The position numbers were made by a program, and so were the translations under genes. Positions 1-8,000 of a stretch of 14,901 nucleotides of DNA are shown here, one piece after another. Below the pieces are notes generated by a model. It was not told the DNA's origin, ran no database searches, and saw nothing but the letters and a program-made list of their open reading frames with translations. Each line of letters starts with the position of its first letter. Position 1 is the stretch's first letter. This DNA is from Gammaproteobacteria bacterium. GTDB lineage: Bacteria > Pseudomonadota > Gammaproteobacteria > Pseudomonadales > Pseudohongiellaceae. The stretch covers positions 1 to 14,901 of the forward strand of contig JAESUT010000010.1 in the NCBI GenBank assembly GCA_016762995.1, written 5' to 3'.

Positions 1-401
1 TCTTTCGGGCCAAGAATCATAGACTTAAAATCTTGCCAGAAAAGAGCGCGAATAATATGAAACACCACCACGAAGGTAAGCACGAGCCCGGCAATCCAAT
101 GGATATTCAACCAGGCAATACGCAGCCCTAGAATCGGAGCTATACCTGTCGCGATCAAAGTCAGGATGCTCGCCGCCATTACCCAATGAAACAATCGATC
201 GATAGTCTCATGACGAAGAACTCTACGCCCCTCAGACGAGGGCTTCTCCATCTTCTTGTTAGCCAAAGCAGCCATGATAATCGCATGAGCTGCTAGGAGG
301 ACTAAAACAGCAACTGCAACAACCCAGAGTAGATCCCATGAAACACCGAGAATTACTTCCTCGCCCCAAACATCGCGTTTATAGCGGACAATTTCTCCCA
401 C
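1..401 (-). CDS. Cytochrome b561-type membrane subunit, partial (C-terminus outside window)
   Basis: Translated directly from the minus strand, 133 codons to the window edge. The GTG start at 401 is chosen because an in-frame TAA lies just upstream and an AGAGGG ribosome-binding site sits about 8 nt before it. Seen: a first hydrophobic helix (about residues 19-46), a basic linker, then RHETIDRLFHW (residues 63-73), the typical entry into a cytochrome b561/formate-dehydrogenase-gamma type helix. A further helix carries H101 and H115 (NIHWIAG and VVFHIIRA). H72, H101 and H115 are candidate haem b ligands. Family knowledge: such proteins pass electrons between a periplasmic redox enzyme and the quinone pool. 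It is the fourth gene behind a Tat-exported molybdenum hydroxylase, so I infer it anchors that enzyme or takes its electrons. The gap to the FAD gene is 68 nt with a hairpin, so full co-transcription is likely but not certain. It could also be a general cytochrome b/b6-domain protein. Confidence 0.8.
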   Translation of the reverse strand, partial: MGEIVRYKRDVWGEEVILGVSWDLLWVVAVAVLVLLAAHAIIMAALANKKMEKPSSEGRRVLRHETIDRLFHWVMAASILTLIATGIAPILGLRIAWLNIHWIAGLVLTFVVVFHIIRALFWQDFKSMILGPK

Positions 402-462
402 TGTACAGCCCTCTTAAGTTCTTATTTATTATTAAGTTTCTATTTAGCTAATCCGAAATAAC

Positions 463-479
463 CCGAGGATTAACCTCGG
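463..479 (-). promoter_or_regulatory. Intercistronic hairpin overlapping the FAD-subunit stop codon
   Basis: A perfect 6-bp inverted repeat, CCGAGG/CCTCGG, with a 5-nt AT loop that contains the TAA stop of the FAD-subunit gene. There is no U-tract after it on the minus strand, so it is not a classic terminator. It may stabilise the upstream mRNA or dampen expression of the cytochrome b gene. Confidence 0.5.
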
Positions 480-1465
480 ACCGCTCTCTTAACTAGGTTT
501 TCCATCAATGGCACTTTGAAATGATTGTAATTCAAAGGTCTCGCGCCATCAGTGGCCATAGCCGCTACTTGATCAGCTAGCGCATCTGAACGTTGCTGTC
601 CACGAACAGCATTTTCTACGGCTTCTAGTCTGCGAGGCGTACATTCCACAGCGCCGCATACGATGCGAGCGTCTGAAATAGAACCACCTGAAACCTTAAA
701 AGCTGCCGCAACATTCACTAAGGCAAAGTCCCATACATTTCTATCGGCAACTTTCTCAAAATAGAATTCTGCATTAGCCCATTCATTGGGTAAGCGAACC
801 GCTGTAAGAATCTCGCCTTCATTGAGTACTGTCATATTGACGATGTCACGGTCAGGACCTACAAAGAAATCCTGAGCAGGAATCAATCTCTCACCATTAA
901 CACTGGCTACGACCATCGTTGCGTCAAGCGCAACTAGAGCAGGCGCCGTATCCGAAGGAGTTACCGCAACACAACGGCTCGCTCCGAAGATGGCGTGTTC
1001 ACGATTCAAACCTTCTGGAGAATCTGCATAACAAATATTGCCACCAGCACGGTAGCAATCAAGTCCGCGGCGGTAATACCAGCAACGTGCGTCCTGATTC
1101 AGATTGCCGCCCAAGGTTCCAACATTGCGAATCTGTGGGCTAGCAACCTTACTGGCCGCTGTTGCGAGAAGGCCGAACTTGGATTTTATAAGCGGATGAT
1201 TAGCGATCTCTGTAAGTGTTGTCACTGCGCCGATTTCAATACCGTCTGCAGTTTCTTTCACTCCTTTCCAGGCATCGACCTGAGCTATCTCGATCATGGC
1301 AGCAGGAGACTTGTTGCGATCTTTCAACCAACCGTAAGTATCCTGACCTCCGCCAACTATCCAGCCGTCGGCGCCTAGAGTGTTCGCCAATTCCAGAGCA
1401 TTTGCTTCATCAGTAGGCTGATAAAGTTCGATATCGGGCATTACGTCATGTGATGTTGCTGGCAT
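470..1465 (-). CDS. Molybdenum hydroxylase FAD-binding subunit with extra four-Cys cluster motif
   Basis: 331 residues, the usual size of the medium (FAD, CO-dehydrogenase M-type) subunit of xanthine dehydrogenase-family enzymes. FAD motifs seen: VGGGQDT at 37-43 and NVGTLGGNL at 114-122. Directly after the second motif is an insertion with C128, C137, C145 and C165 (RCWYYRRGLDC...ICY...SRCVA). This matches the [4Fe-4S]-binding insertion known from PaoB of the E. coli periplasmic aldehyde oxidoreductase and HcrB of 4-hydroxybenzoyl-CoA reductase. The C-terminal CO_deh_flav_C-type region follows (about 225-330). The ATG at 1465 is set by an AGAGGT ribosome-binding site inside the end of the preceding gene. 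One base separates it from that gene's stop, so translational coupling is likely. It has no signal peptide, so it must be exported with the Tat-bearing partner if the complex is periplasmic. Its role is electron transfer between the [2Fe-2S] subunit and the final acceptor. Confidence 0.93.
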   Translation of the reverse strand: MPATSHDVMPDIELYQPTDEANALELANTLGADGWIVGGGQDTYGWLKDRNKSPAAMIEIAQVDAWKGVKETADGIEIGAVTTLTEIANHPLIKSKFGLLATAASKVASPQIRNVGTLGGNLNQDARCWYYRRGLDCYRAGGNICYADSPEGLNREHAIFGASRCVAVTPSDTAPALVALDATMVVASVNGERLIPAQDFFVGPDRDIVNMTVLNEGEILTAVRLPNEWANAEFYFEKVADRNVWDFALVNVAAAFKVSGGSISDARIVCGAVECTPRRLEAVENAVRGQQRSDALADQVAAMATDGARPLNYNHFKVPLMENLVKRAVRG

Positions 1466-1466
1466 A

Positions 1467-3890
1467 TCAACCTCTGAAATTATTTTGAGCTAAAGGCTTC
1501 GAATCTTCCGAAACCCCAGCTATGTGGTTAATGATCATGTCTGTAGTCACAGGCGAGGTGTCAAATAAATGTCCACCTAATGCGTCTGAGATTGCAGCGT
1601 TAAGTGCTGCCGATACTGCGCCCATGGCTGGTTCGCCAATACCTCTAGCACCAACAGGGTTTTCTGGATCGGGCAAATCTACCCAACCCGTACCAATTTC
1701 TGCCGGCGTATCAAGATACGTAGGAATCTTACTCTGCCAATAACCAGTGCTCGCTGGAAGTCCATTCTGAGGATCGTAAAGGTGTCTCTCAAGTGCCGAA
1801 AGACCAATTCCCCAAACTGCACCACCTCTCAACTGATTCGCCAAGCCTTGCGGATGAACGACCGTTCCACATTCGGCAATAGTTACCAGGTCGAGAATTT
1901 CAAACTTGCCCGTTTCCTTATCCAATTCGATTTCAGTAAACGTTACTGTGAAGCCTGGAGGATTATTGTTATGCCGAGGGTCGTGATACACGCCCATCAG
2001 AGCGGAACCGGCTAGTCGAGAGACTGACAATATAGTAAGTGTGTTCAATTCTTCAGGCAAATCAGACTCACCAGAGTACTTTCCACCAAGCTCGATACCA
2101 CGCTGAGCAACTTCTCCGTAAGTCATACCCACAGTGCTATCTGCGATCTGAAAAATTCTAGAACCATCGATCTCGTAATCAGCAGTTTCGCCACCAAGAT
2201 CCATCGCAGCAATTTCCTTCATCTTCGTCAACAAGTCTTGCGCTGCACCGAAGCAGGTTCGAGTGTTAGTGAAGATAGAGTTACTGCCATCTTGTGGTGA
2301 CGTGATCGGAAGATGTCTGTCGGTACGACCACCAACTACATCACAATTCTCCCAATCCATCTTCAACACTTCTGCTGCTGCACGAGAAGTCGACGCATAA
2401 GAATACGTACCGAGATTACCTATGCCATTGTGTACCTGCAGACGCCCGCTTGGCATTAGACGAACTATACCGTCCATGCCACTTCGACCTGCATTGTGAT
2501 AACCCTGACCGATACCAAGACCTCGTACCTTGCTACCATTGGTTTGGCGAGAGCGGCCTTTTTTACCTTCCCAATCAAACTGTGCTGCGCCTTGCTCTAG
2601 AGCTTCGGGCATGTAGGCGCTGGTAAATGGTGTGCTTCTTGGCCCACTTACATCGCCATTTTGTGCGGCATTGAGTTTGCGAATTTCCAAACGGTCCAGC
2701 CCGAGTTCTTCGGCTGCTTTATCCATAATTGGTGCAACAACTGCCATAATCTGGTTTTCACCCGGACCACGTTGTGCGCCACGGTGCCCAGTATTGGTAC
2801 CGATAGAAGTGTTGCGGAAGCGCATCGCTTCGGTTTGATAGAGCGCGCTTACACCGGCTGCTGCGGAGTTAGCGTCGCCGCCACCGCCTTTGCCGCCATT
2901 GTCAGAAATGCAGTACATGTCCATCGCCGCCATGGTTCCGTCAGATTTAAAGCCGACCTTGATCCAGCCTTGAAGACCCTGTCTTGCTCCACCTATTGTG
3001 AATTCTTCTTCGCGTGTTACACGCATCATCACTGGGCGGTTGATTTTTAGAGAAAGTTTGGCCGGTATCGCCATGCTAGGAATACTTCCTGCACGGGCTC
3101 GCTGACCAAAACCACCACCGGTTGCCTCATTGATGAAGACGAAGTCTTCAAGAGGAACACCAACGATCGCCGCCATAGGTTCAGCGATTGCGCTCAAGCT
3201 CTGTGAGGTACCGTGGAGAAAGCATTTGCCGTTTTCCCAATAGGCCATGGCGCTGCGAGGCTCCATAGACATATGCGGGTAACCAGCTGTAGAAAATGTT
3301 GTTTCGTAAACGAAATCTGAGGCCGCAAACCCTGCCTGCAAGTCACCGTATTCCCAACTTTGCAGTGCTTCTGCCGTGGGTTCGTTGCCACTTCTAAAAC
3401 TCGCAACCTGATCAGCCGTCCATTTCTCTTCAGCAAAGCCTTGGCGGAAGATAAATGTATTACCGCCATTGTAGGCGTTGGCTCCACCTTCCTGAAGGCT
3501 GTCCAGCGGATCGAGGACAAAAGGCAATCTTTCGATTGTCAGTGAAATTGCTGCGATAGCATTCTCAGCCGTTTTCTCGTCGATTGCGGCTACTGCAAGA
3601 ATGGGCTCACCCATAAGAGTAGGCTCATTCGTTAATACTTTAAGACCCGGGCTATCCGGCTCGCCATCTGGATAGACATCATCGGCAGTCAATATGCCGA
3701 ACACACCTTCCATGGCAAGAGCTTCAGAGGCATCGATAGCGACTACTCGACCGTGTGGAACGGGGCTAGTCAGTAAGCGCGCGTACACCATTCCGTCTCG
3801 GGTATAGTCTTCAGCGTACTTAATGCGGCCTGTAACTTTGCCAGGCACATCTGGTGGAACAAAATCTTTACCAATATGCATATATGCCAT
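1467..3890 (-). CDS. Molybdopterin-binding catalytic subunit, xanthine dehydrogenase/aldehyde oxidase family
   Basis: 807 residues, somewhat longer than the usual 700-780 for this subunit in split enzymes. The N-terminal a/b-hammerhead domain (about 5-130) begins with GKDFVPPDVPGKVTGRIKY. Moco-binding motifs seen: GGGFGQR (258-264), HRGAQRGPG (369-377, a variant of the RAPG/RGxG signature) and, near the C-terminus, GARGIGEPAMG with E753 as the conserved catalytic base of hydroxylating family members. A glycine-rich stretch (NGGKGGGG, 331-338) is unusual in composition. There is no signal peptide; Tat export would be by hitch-hiking on the [2Fe-2S] subunit. The ATG at 3890 has AGGA about 8 nt upstream and lies 5 nt after the previous stop. 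Close relatives include PaoC/YagR, 4-hydroxybenzoyl-CoA reductase and other aldehyde or N-heterocycle hydroxylases. The substrate cannot be assigned from motifs alone. Confidence 0.93.
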   Translation of the reverse strand: MAYMHIGKDFVPPDVPGKVTGRIKYAEDYTRDGMVYARLLTSPVPHGRVVAIDASEALAMEGVFGILTADDVYPDGEPDSPGLKVLTNEPTLMGEPILAVAAIDEKTAENAIAAISLTIERLPFVLDPLDSLQEGGANAYNGGNTFIFRQGFAEEKWTADQVASFRSGNEPTAEALQSWEYGDLQAGFAASDFVYETTFSTAGYPHMSMEPRSAMAYWENGKCFLHGTSQSLSAIAEPMAAIVGVPLEDFVFINEATGGGFGQRARAGSIPSMAIPAKLSLKINRPVMMRVTREEEFTIGGARQGLQGWIKVGFKSDGTMAAMDMYCISDNGGKGGGGDANSAAAGVSALYQTEAMRFRNTSIGTNTGHRGAQRGPGENQIMAVVAPIMDKAAEELGLDRLEIRKLNAAQNGDVSGPRSTPFTSAYMPEALEQGAAQFDWEGKKGRSRQTNGSKVRGLGIGQGYHNAGRSGMDGIVRLMPSGRLQVHNGIGNLGTYSYASTSRAAAEVLKMDWENCDVVGGRTDRHLPITSPQDGSNSIFTNTRTCFGAAQDLLTKMKEIAAMDLGGETADYEIDGSRIFQIADSTVGMTYGEVAQRGIELGGKYSGESDLPEELNTLTILSVSRLAGSALMGVYHDPRHNNNPPGFTVTFTEIELDKETGKFEILDLVTIAECGTVVHPQGLANQLRGGAVWGIGLSALERHLYDPQNGLPASTGYWQSKIPTYLDTPAEIGTGWVDLPDPENPVGARGIGEPAMGAVSAALNAAISDALGGHLFDTSPVTTDMIINHIAGVSEDSKPLAQNNFRG

Positions 3891-3895
3891 GTTGA

Positions 3896-4480
3896 TTATC
3901 CTATTTGTGCTGCGCGCATGACGCCGTTGAGATAAGAATCATAAGAACCACAACGGCAGATGTTGCCTGCCATACCTTGTCGTGCTTCTTCTCTTGTTGG
4001 GTTGGGGTTAGACCGCAGTAAACCCACCGCGGACATTACCTGCCCAGGCGTGCAATAACCGCACTGCGGAGAAAGCTCATCCACAAAGGCTTGCTGCACT
4101 GGATGCAGGTCACCGTTGGCTGATTCGAGTCCCTCTACAGATTCAATTCGCATGTTCTTGACTGAGTGCGTCAGAACAGAGCAAGCATAGCTAGGGACAT
4201 CATCAACAAGGACAGTACACGCGCCACATTCGCCGCGGTTACATCCTAGCTTTGTGCCCGTTAGGCCTAGCTTATAGCGGAGAGTAGAAGCCAGCGTCTC
4301 CTGTGGAGCGACGTCCACATTCCGCATCTGGCCATTGATGTTTATTCTGATCATACGTTCCACTGCACCAGCTGGTCTTGACTGGCCATTGGCCGAGTAC
4401 CAGATTGTGGTTGAAGTGGCGACTGCACCAGAGGCTATTACCCCTTTGATGAAGCGTCTACGGGTTAGTTTTGGATTCAC
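3896..4480 (-). CDS. Molybdenum hydroxylase [2Fe-2S] subunit with Tat signal peptide
   Basis: 194 residues. The N-terminus has a twin-arginine motif (TRRRFIKG, residues 6-13), then a hydrophobic h-region (about 14-27) and a polar, proline-containing stretch near 31-37, as in PaoA (YagT). The mature domain has the plant-type [2Fe-2S] site C80, C85, C88, C100 (CNRGECGAC...C) and the second, helical [2Fe-2S] site C140, C143, C175, C177 (CGYC...CRC), both complete. The role is to pass electrons from the molybdenum centre to the FAD subunit. The GTG at 4480 is the only start that keeps the Tat signal: an in-frame TAA lies two codons upstream. The nearest GAGG is about 12 nt away, so initiation may be weak. 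It is first in the operon, followed at 5 nt by the catalytic subunit. Family knowledge: only this subunit carries the export signal and the folded, cofactor-loaded trimer is carried with it. Confidence 0.93.
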   Translation of the reverse strand: MNPKLTRRRFIKGVIASGAVATSTTIWYSANGQSRPAGAVERMIRININGQMRNVDVAPQETLASTLRYKLGLTGTKLGCNRGECGACTVLVDDVPSYACSVLTHSVKNMRIESVEGLESANGDLHPVQQAFVDELSPQCGYCTPGQVMSAVGLLRSNPNPTREEARQGMAGNICRCGSYDSYLNGVMRAAQIG

Positions 4481-4521
4481 GATTTACATGCGCCTCTGTA
4501 ATGTGGACAGGAATTCTGGTT

Positions 4522-4552
4522 TTGAACTATTCAATCTAAATGAGAACTATTC
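4522..4552. promoter_or_regulatory. Tandem operator-like repeat GAACTATTC x2, 20-bp period
   Basis: Two perfect copies of GAACTATTC at 4524-4532 and 4544-4552 lie exactly 20 bp apart, about two helical turns. Each copy is itself a dyad of the form GAA-CTA-TTC. The first extends to the perfect 13-bp palindrome TTGAA-CTA-TTCAA (4522-4534). This is the layout expected for cooperative binding of two regulator dimers on one DNA face. The site is 42-72 bp upstream of the [2Fe-2S] subunit start, so it probably controls the molybdoenzyme operon. The regulator is unknown. Confidence 0.5.
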
Positions 4553-4554
4553 GC

Positions 4555-4564
4555 AACAATTGTT
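4555..4564. promoter_or_regulatory. 10-bp palindrome AACAATTGTT beside the tandem repeat
   Basis: A perfect palindrome two bases beyond the second GAACTATTC copy. It may be part of the same operator cluster, or a chance AT-rich palindrome. Confidence 0.3.
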
Positions 4565-4593
4565 TTTCTTATTAGGTAGTTAGCGTCGGCTAG

Positions 4594-4620
4594 AGTAAAT
4601 CACCTTTTGCTTTTTATCAA
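4594..4620 (-). promoter_or_regulatory. Candidate promoter of the molybdoenzyme operon
   Basis: On the minus strand, TTGATA (4615-4620, 5 of 6 to the -35 consensus) is followed after 15 bp by TTTACT (4594-4599) preceded by a TGn extended -10 element. The predicted start near 4587 would put the tandem dyads at about +35 to +63, which suits repression. The spacing is short and the -10 only fair. Confidence 0.25.
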
Positions 4621-4681
4621 GCCGCCGAAAACCGTACACGGCATGTATTTTGGTCGTTTCAGCGGATTTATCTGCTGCTCG

Positions 4682-4698
4682 GTGTGGATTACCCACAC
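4682..4698. repeat. Short inverted repeat GTGTGG/CCACAC
   Basis: A perfect 6-bp inverted repeat with a 5-nt loop in the middle of the divergent region. It has no T-tract on either strand and its function is unknown. Confidence 0.35.
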
Positions 4699-4814
4699 GC
4701 TAGCAAATAGATCCTTAGAGCTCTCCAAAATAAGCGAGGGCTGACAAGTTTGCTCGGCTCCCACAGCTATTATCCATTCAAAGTCGACGTGAAATCACCG
4801 CCCTTGCATAATGA

Positions 4815-4824
4815 CAATATATTG
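4815..4824. promoter_or_regulatory. AT-rich palindrome CAATATATTG upstream of the gltB promoter
   Basis: A perfect 10-bp palindrome flanked by AATGA (4810-4814) and TCATT (4828-4832), about 70 bp upstream of the predicted gltB transcription start. This is a usual distance for an activator site. Lrp regulates gltBD in E. coli, but I cannot identify the binder here. Confidence 0.3.
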
Positions 4825-4856
4825 CCATCATTGGTGCGCGCGAAGCCGCGTCGATC

Positions 4857-4884
4857 TTGACATATTCTGATGCGATGGTATGGT
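4857..4884 (+). promoter_or_regulatory. gltBp: Candidate sigma70-type promoter of gltB
   Basis: A consensus TTGACA (4857-4862), a 16-bp spacer and TATGGT (4879-4884), with a TGn extended -10 (4876-4878). The predicted start near 4891 gives a leader of about 170 nt before the gltB ATG. Confidence 0.5.
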
Positions 4885-4898
4885 ACTCGGCCCTTTCT

Positions 4899-4924
4899 GT
4901 AGCGCTTCAGTATCGCGCAGCTAC
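4899..4924 (+). promoter_or_regulatory. Leader hairpin of the gltB transcript
   Basis: GTAGCGC pairs with GC-GCTAC across one bulged A, giving a 7-bp stem just after the predicted transcription start. No T-run follows, so it is not a terminator. It may stabilise the 5' end. Confidence 0.3.
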
Positions 4925-5003
4925 GCACAAAGAGGGGGAACTGATTGAATAGTCAGGCCTCATCTAGACAAATTCAGCAGCGTAGTACCGCCTTGTGACC
5001 CGA

Positions 5004-5016
5004 GAGACCCTGTCTC
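5004..5016 (+). promoter_or_regulatory. Small hairpin GAGAC-CCT-GTCTC before gltB
   Basis: A perfect 5-bp inverted repeat with a 3-nt loop ending one base before an in-frame ATG (5018) that opens an 11-codon reading frame ahead of gltB. It could affect translation initiation, or be chance. Confidence 0.3.
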
Positions 5017-5062
5017 GATGGGGGAGGAAGTTGCGGAACAAAAAAAGAACTGAGTAGCGACT

Positions 5063-8000
5063 ATGAGCAAGGAAAATCGAATCCCTCTAAAGTTTGGGTA
5101 TCCTGAGAAAACAGGACTCTATGATCCATCCCTGGAAAAAGATTCCTGCGGCGTTGGATTCGTTGCAAACATAAAGGGACAACCTAGCCACCAGATTATG
5201 CTGGATGCCTATCACCTGAATTCCCGCATGGATCACCGCGGGGGCTGCGGCTTCGAAGCAAATAGCGGCGATGGTGCAGGTATCTTGATGGCGCTGCCGA
5301 ACAGCTTCTTTCACAAGGTCGCAAAATCCGAATTCAATACCGATCTGCCTGAGGCCGGTCAATTCGCTGTAGGCAATATATTCCTACCGCAGATAGATGA
5401 AGAAAGAGAAATTTGTCGTCAGGCAATTAATCAGATTATCGCCGAGGAAGGCCAGAGTCTTGTCGGCTGGAGGGAGGTACCCATCGACGCCAAGGGCGCT
5501 GATGTAGGACCTGCCGCACTGACGGCGCAGCCAAGAATCGAGCAACTCTTCATCGTCGCCAACGAAAATTTAGATCAGGAGCAGTTCGAAAGAAAGCTCT
5601 ACGTTATTCGCAAACGATTTACACACCGTCTACGAATGGATACTTCCTTAATAGAGGCGAAGCAGGTTTACGCTTGCAGCCTTTCTACTAAGGTCATCGT
5701 CTATAAAGGCATGTTAACCCCTGGGCAGCTATTTCCTTTCTATGCCGATCTAACGAATCCCGATTTCGAAACCCATATGGCAATGGTGCACTCACGTTTT
5801 AGCACCAACACCTTCCCTTCATGGGACAGAGCGCAGCCAAACAGATTCATGAGTCACAACGGTGAGATCAACACCCTGCGTGGCAACGTGAATTCAATGG
5901 TAGCTCGGCAGGGTAAAGCCAAGACAGATGTTTTTGGCGACAAGCTACACACTATTTTCCCAGTCATCGATGACGATTGCTCAGACTCAGGCAGCTTCGA
6001 TGCTGTACTGGAATTCATGCTTATGTCGGGTCGATCACTACCCGCCTCCGTGATGATGATGATTCCCGAAGCCTGGCAGTCCGACACGAATATGGATCAA
6101 GTTAAGAAAGATTTCTACGAGTATCACTCCGCGTTGATGGAGCCTTGGGATGGACCGGCTTCTATTGTGTTCTCGGATGGCCACTATATCGGTGCGGTAC
6201 TTGATCGCAATGGACTGCGCCCGAGTCGCTACTACGTTACCCATGACGACAGAGTCATTATGGCGTCTGAAGTTGGCGTGGTGCATATCGACCCTGCAAA
6301 TGTAAAATTAAAAGGCCGCTTACAACCTGGCAAGATGTTTTTGTTGGACTTCGAAGAAGGACGTTTAATTCCCGACGAAGAAGTAAAGAACACGATAGCT
6401 AGTAAAAAGCCTTATGGCGAATGGCTGGCCGAACAGAAAGTTACACTTGGCCGCTTAGCAAGTGGCAGCGCCGCGCACTCTTTGGATGGCGAGAATATAC
6501 TGCAACGCATGCAGGCTTTCGGTTACACCACCGAGACTATGCAGTTCATGTTGATACCTCTTGTTACTGAGTCGCGCGATCCACTCGGTTCCATGGGAAA
6601 TGACTCTGCGCTTGCTTGTCTCTCCGATAAGCCACGCATGATCTACGACTATTTCAAGCAGTTGTTCGCACAGGTTACGAACCCCCCTATCGATTCGATT
6701 CGTGAAGAGATTGTTATGTCGCTTCGCTGCTTCATCGGCCCGGAAGGCAACCTATTGCAAACGACTCCCGAGCAGGCACATCGCCTAAGCCTCGATCACC
6801 CTATTCTCTCCAATCAGCAGCTGAGCGATATTCGCGATATGGACTATCGCGGCATGAAGACGAAGCTAATCGATAGCACGTTCAATAGTAACGAAGAGAA
6901 TGGCTTCGAGAATGCCTTAGACCGTATCTGTAAAGAGGCTGCAACAGCTATCGACGATGGCTTTGCATTCGTCATTCTTTCCGACCGACTTACTTCCGCC
7001 TCACGCACGCCGCTAAGTGCGTTACTCGCCTGTGGTGCCGTGCACCAACACTTGATCAAAGCGCGCAAGCGAACGCAGATCGGTCTAATAATAGAAACTG
7101 GTGAAGCGAGAGAAGTACATCATCACTGTCTTCTAGCCGGTTATGGTGCAGACGCCATCAACCCTTACCTCGCCTTCGAGGCATTGTGGCAGGCGCAGCA
7201 AGAAGGCTTTCTCGGCGCAATGTTCGCGGACGAAGATGCACTGGTTGCCGGCTACAAGAAGGGTGTCGCCAAGGGCATGTTGAAAGTCATGGCAAAGATG
7301 GGCATCTCGACTCTACATTCTTACAAGGGTGCACAAATCTTCGAGGCTGTTGGCCTGGCAGACGATGTCGTTCTGCGCTGTTTTACTGGCACGGCTTCAC
7401 GAGTACAAGGCGTCAACTTCGACGTGCTTAAGCAAGAAGCACAGCGCCGCCATGCGCTAGGCTTTCCCAAGCGTGACAGCGATCGTATCCCGGTGCTTCC
7501 TAACCCGGGAGATTTTCACTGGCGCTCCGGTGGTGAAGCACATATGTGGAACCCCGACACCATTGCGAACTTACAAATTGCGGCACGCACCAATAGCTCG
7601 GAAGCCTATGCAGCCTTCGCGAAGCATTCGAACGAAGACGCGACTCGACGCTGCACGTTTAGAGGCCTACTAGATTTTAACTTAGACTCCATCGAAGCGA
7701 TTCCTATTAGCGAAGTTGAGCCAGCTAGCGAGATCGTAAAGCGATTCGCAACGGGTGCAATGAGCTTCGGCTCAATCTCTGAAGAGAGCCATGAATCGCT
7801 GGCAATTGCGATGAACCGCATCGGTGGTAAATCGAATACGGGTGAGGGCGGTGAAGATCCGGAACGCTTTAACCTGCTGGCCAATGGCGATTCGAAACGT
7901 TCCGCCATCAAGCAGGTTGCCTCGGGAAGATTCGGCGTTACCGCCTGGTATTTAACAAATGCCGACGAGCTTCAGATTAAGATTGCACAGGGCGCCAAGC

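Larger units (their letters stand above)
4481..5062. other. Divergent intergenic control region, molybdoenzyme operon / gltB
   Basis: 582 bases without a convincing protein gene. It carries, left to right, a tandem GAACTATTC repeat (4524-4552), a 10-bp palindrome (4555-4564), a weak minus-strand promoter (4594-4620), a short hairpin (4682-4698), an AT-rich palindrome (4815-4824), a plus-strand promoter (4857-4884) and the gltB leader. I recognise no known riboswitch or small RNA. Confidence 0.6.

Noticed and set aside
2661..3050. 129-codon plus-strand frame inside the molybdenum subunit gene
   Set aside because: It lies antisense within a fully supported gene with family motifs. The translation shows no recognisable domain, and it is one of several such overlapping shadow frames.
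3896..4480. Cytoplasmic xanthine dehydrogenase (XdhABC) assignment for the operon
   Set aside because: The [2Fe-2S] subunit has a Tat signal and the FAD subunit a four-Cys insertion, which fit PaoABC-like periplasmic enzymes rather than NAD-linked cytoplasmic xanthine dehydrogenase.
4601..4720. Possible structured RNA or intron-end-like sequence in the divergent region
   Set aside because: GC-rich short inverted repeats are present, but no intron domain, reverse-transcriptase gene or known RNA motif could be recognised.
4780..5062. Sigma54 (NtrC-type) promoter or glutamine riboswitch for gltB
   Set aside because: No TGGCAC-N5-TTGCA element and no recognisable riboswitch core were found. The TTGACA/TATGGT pair explains transcription better.
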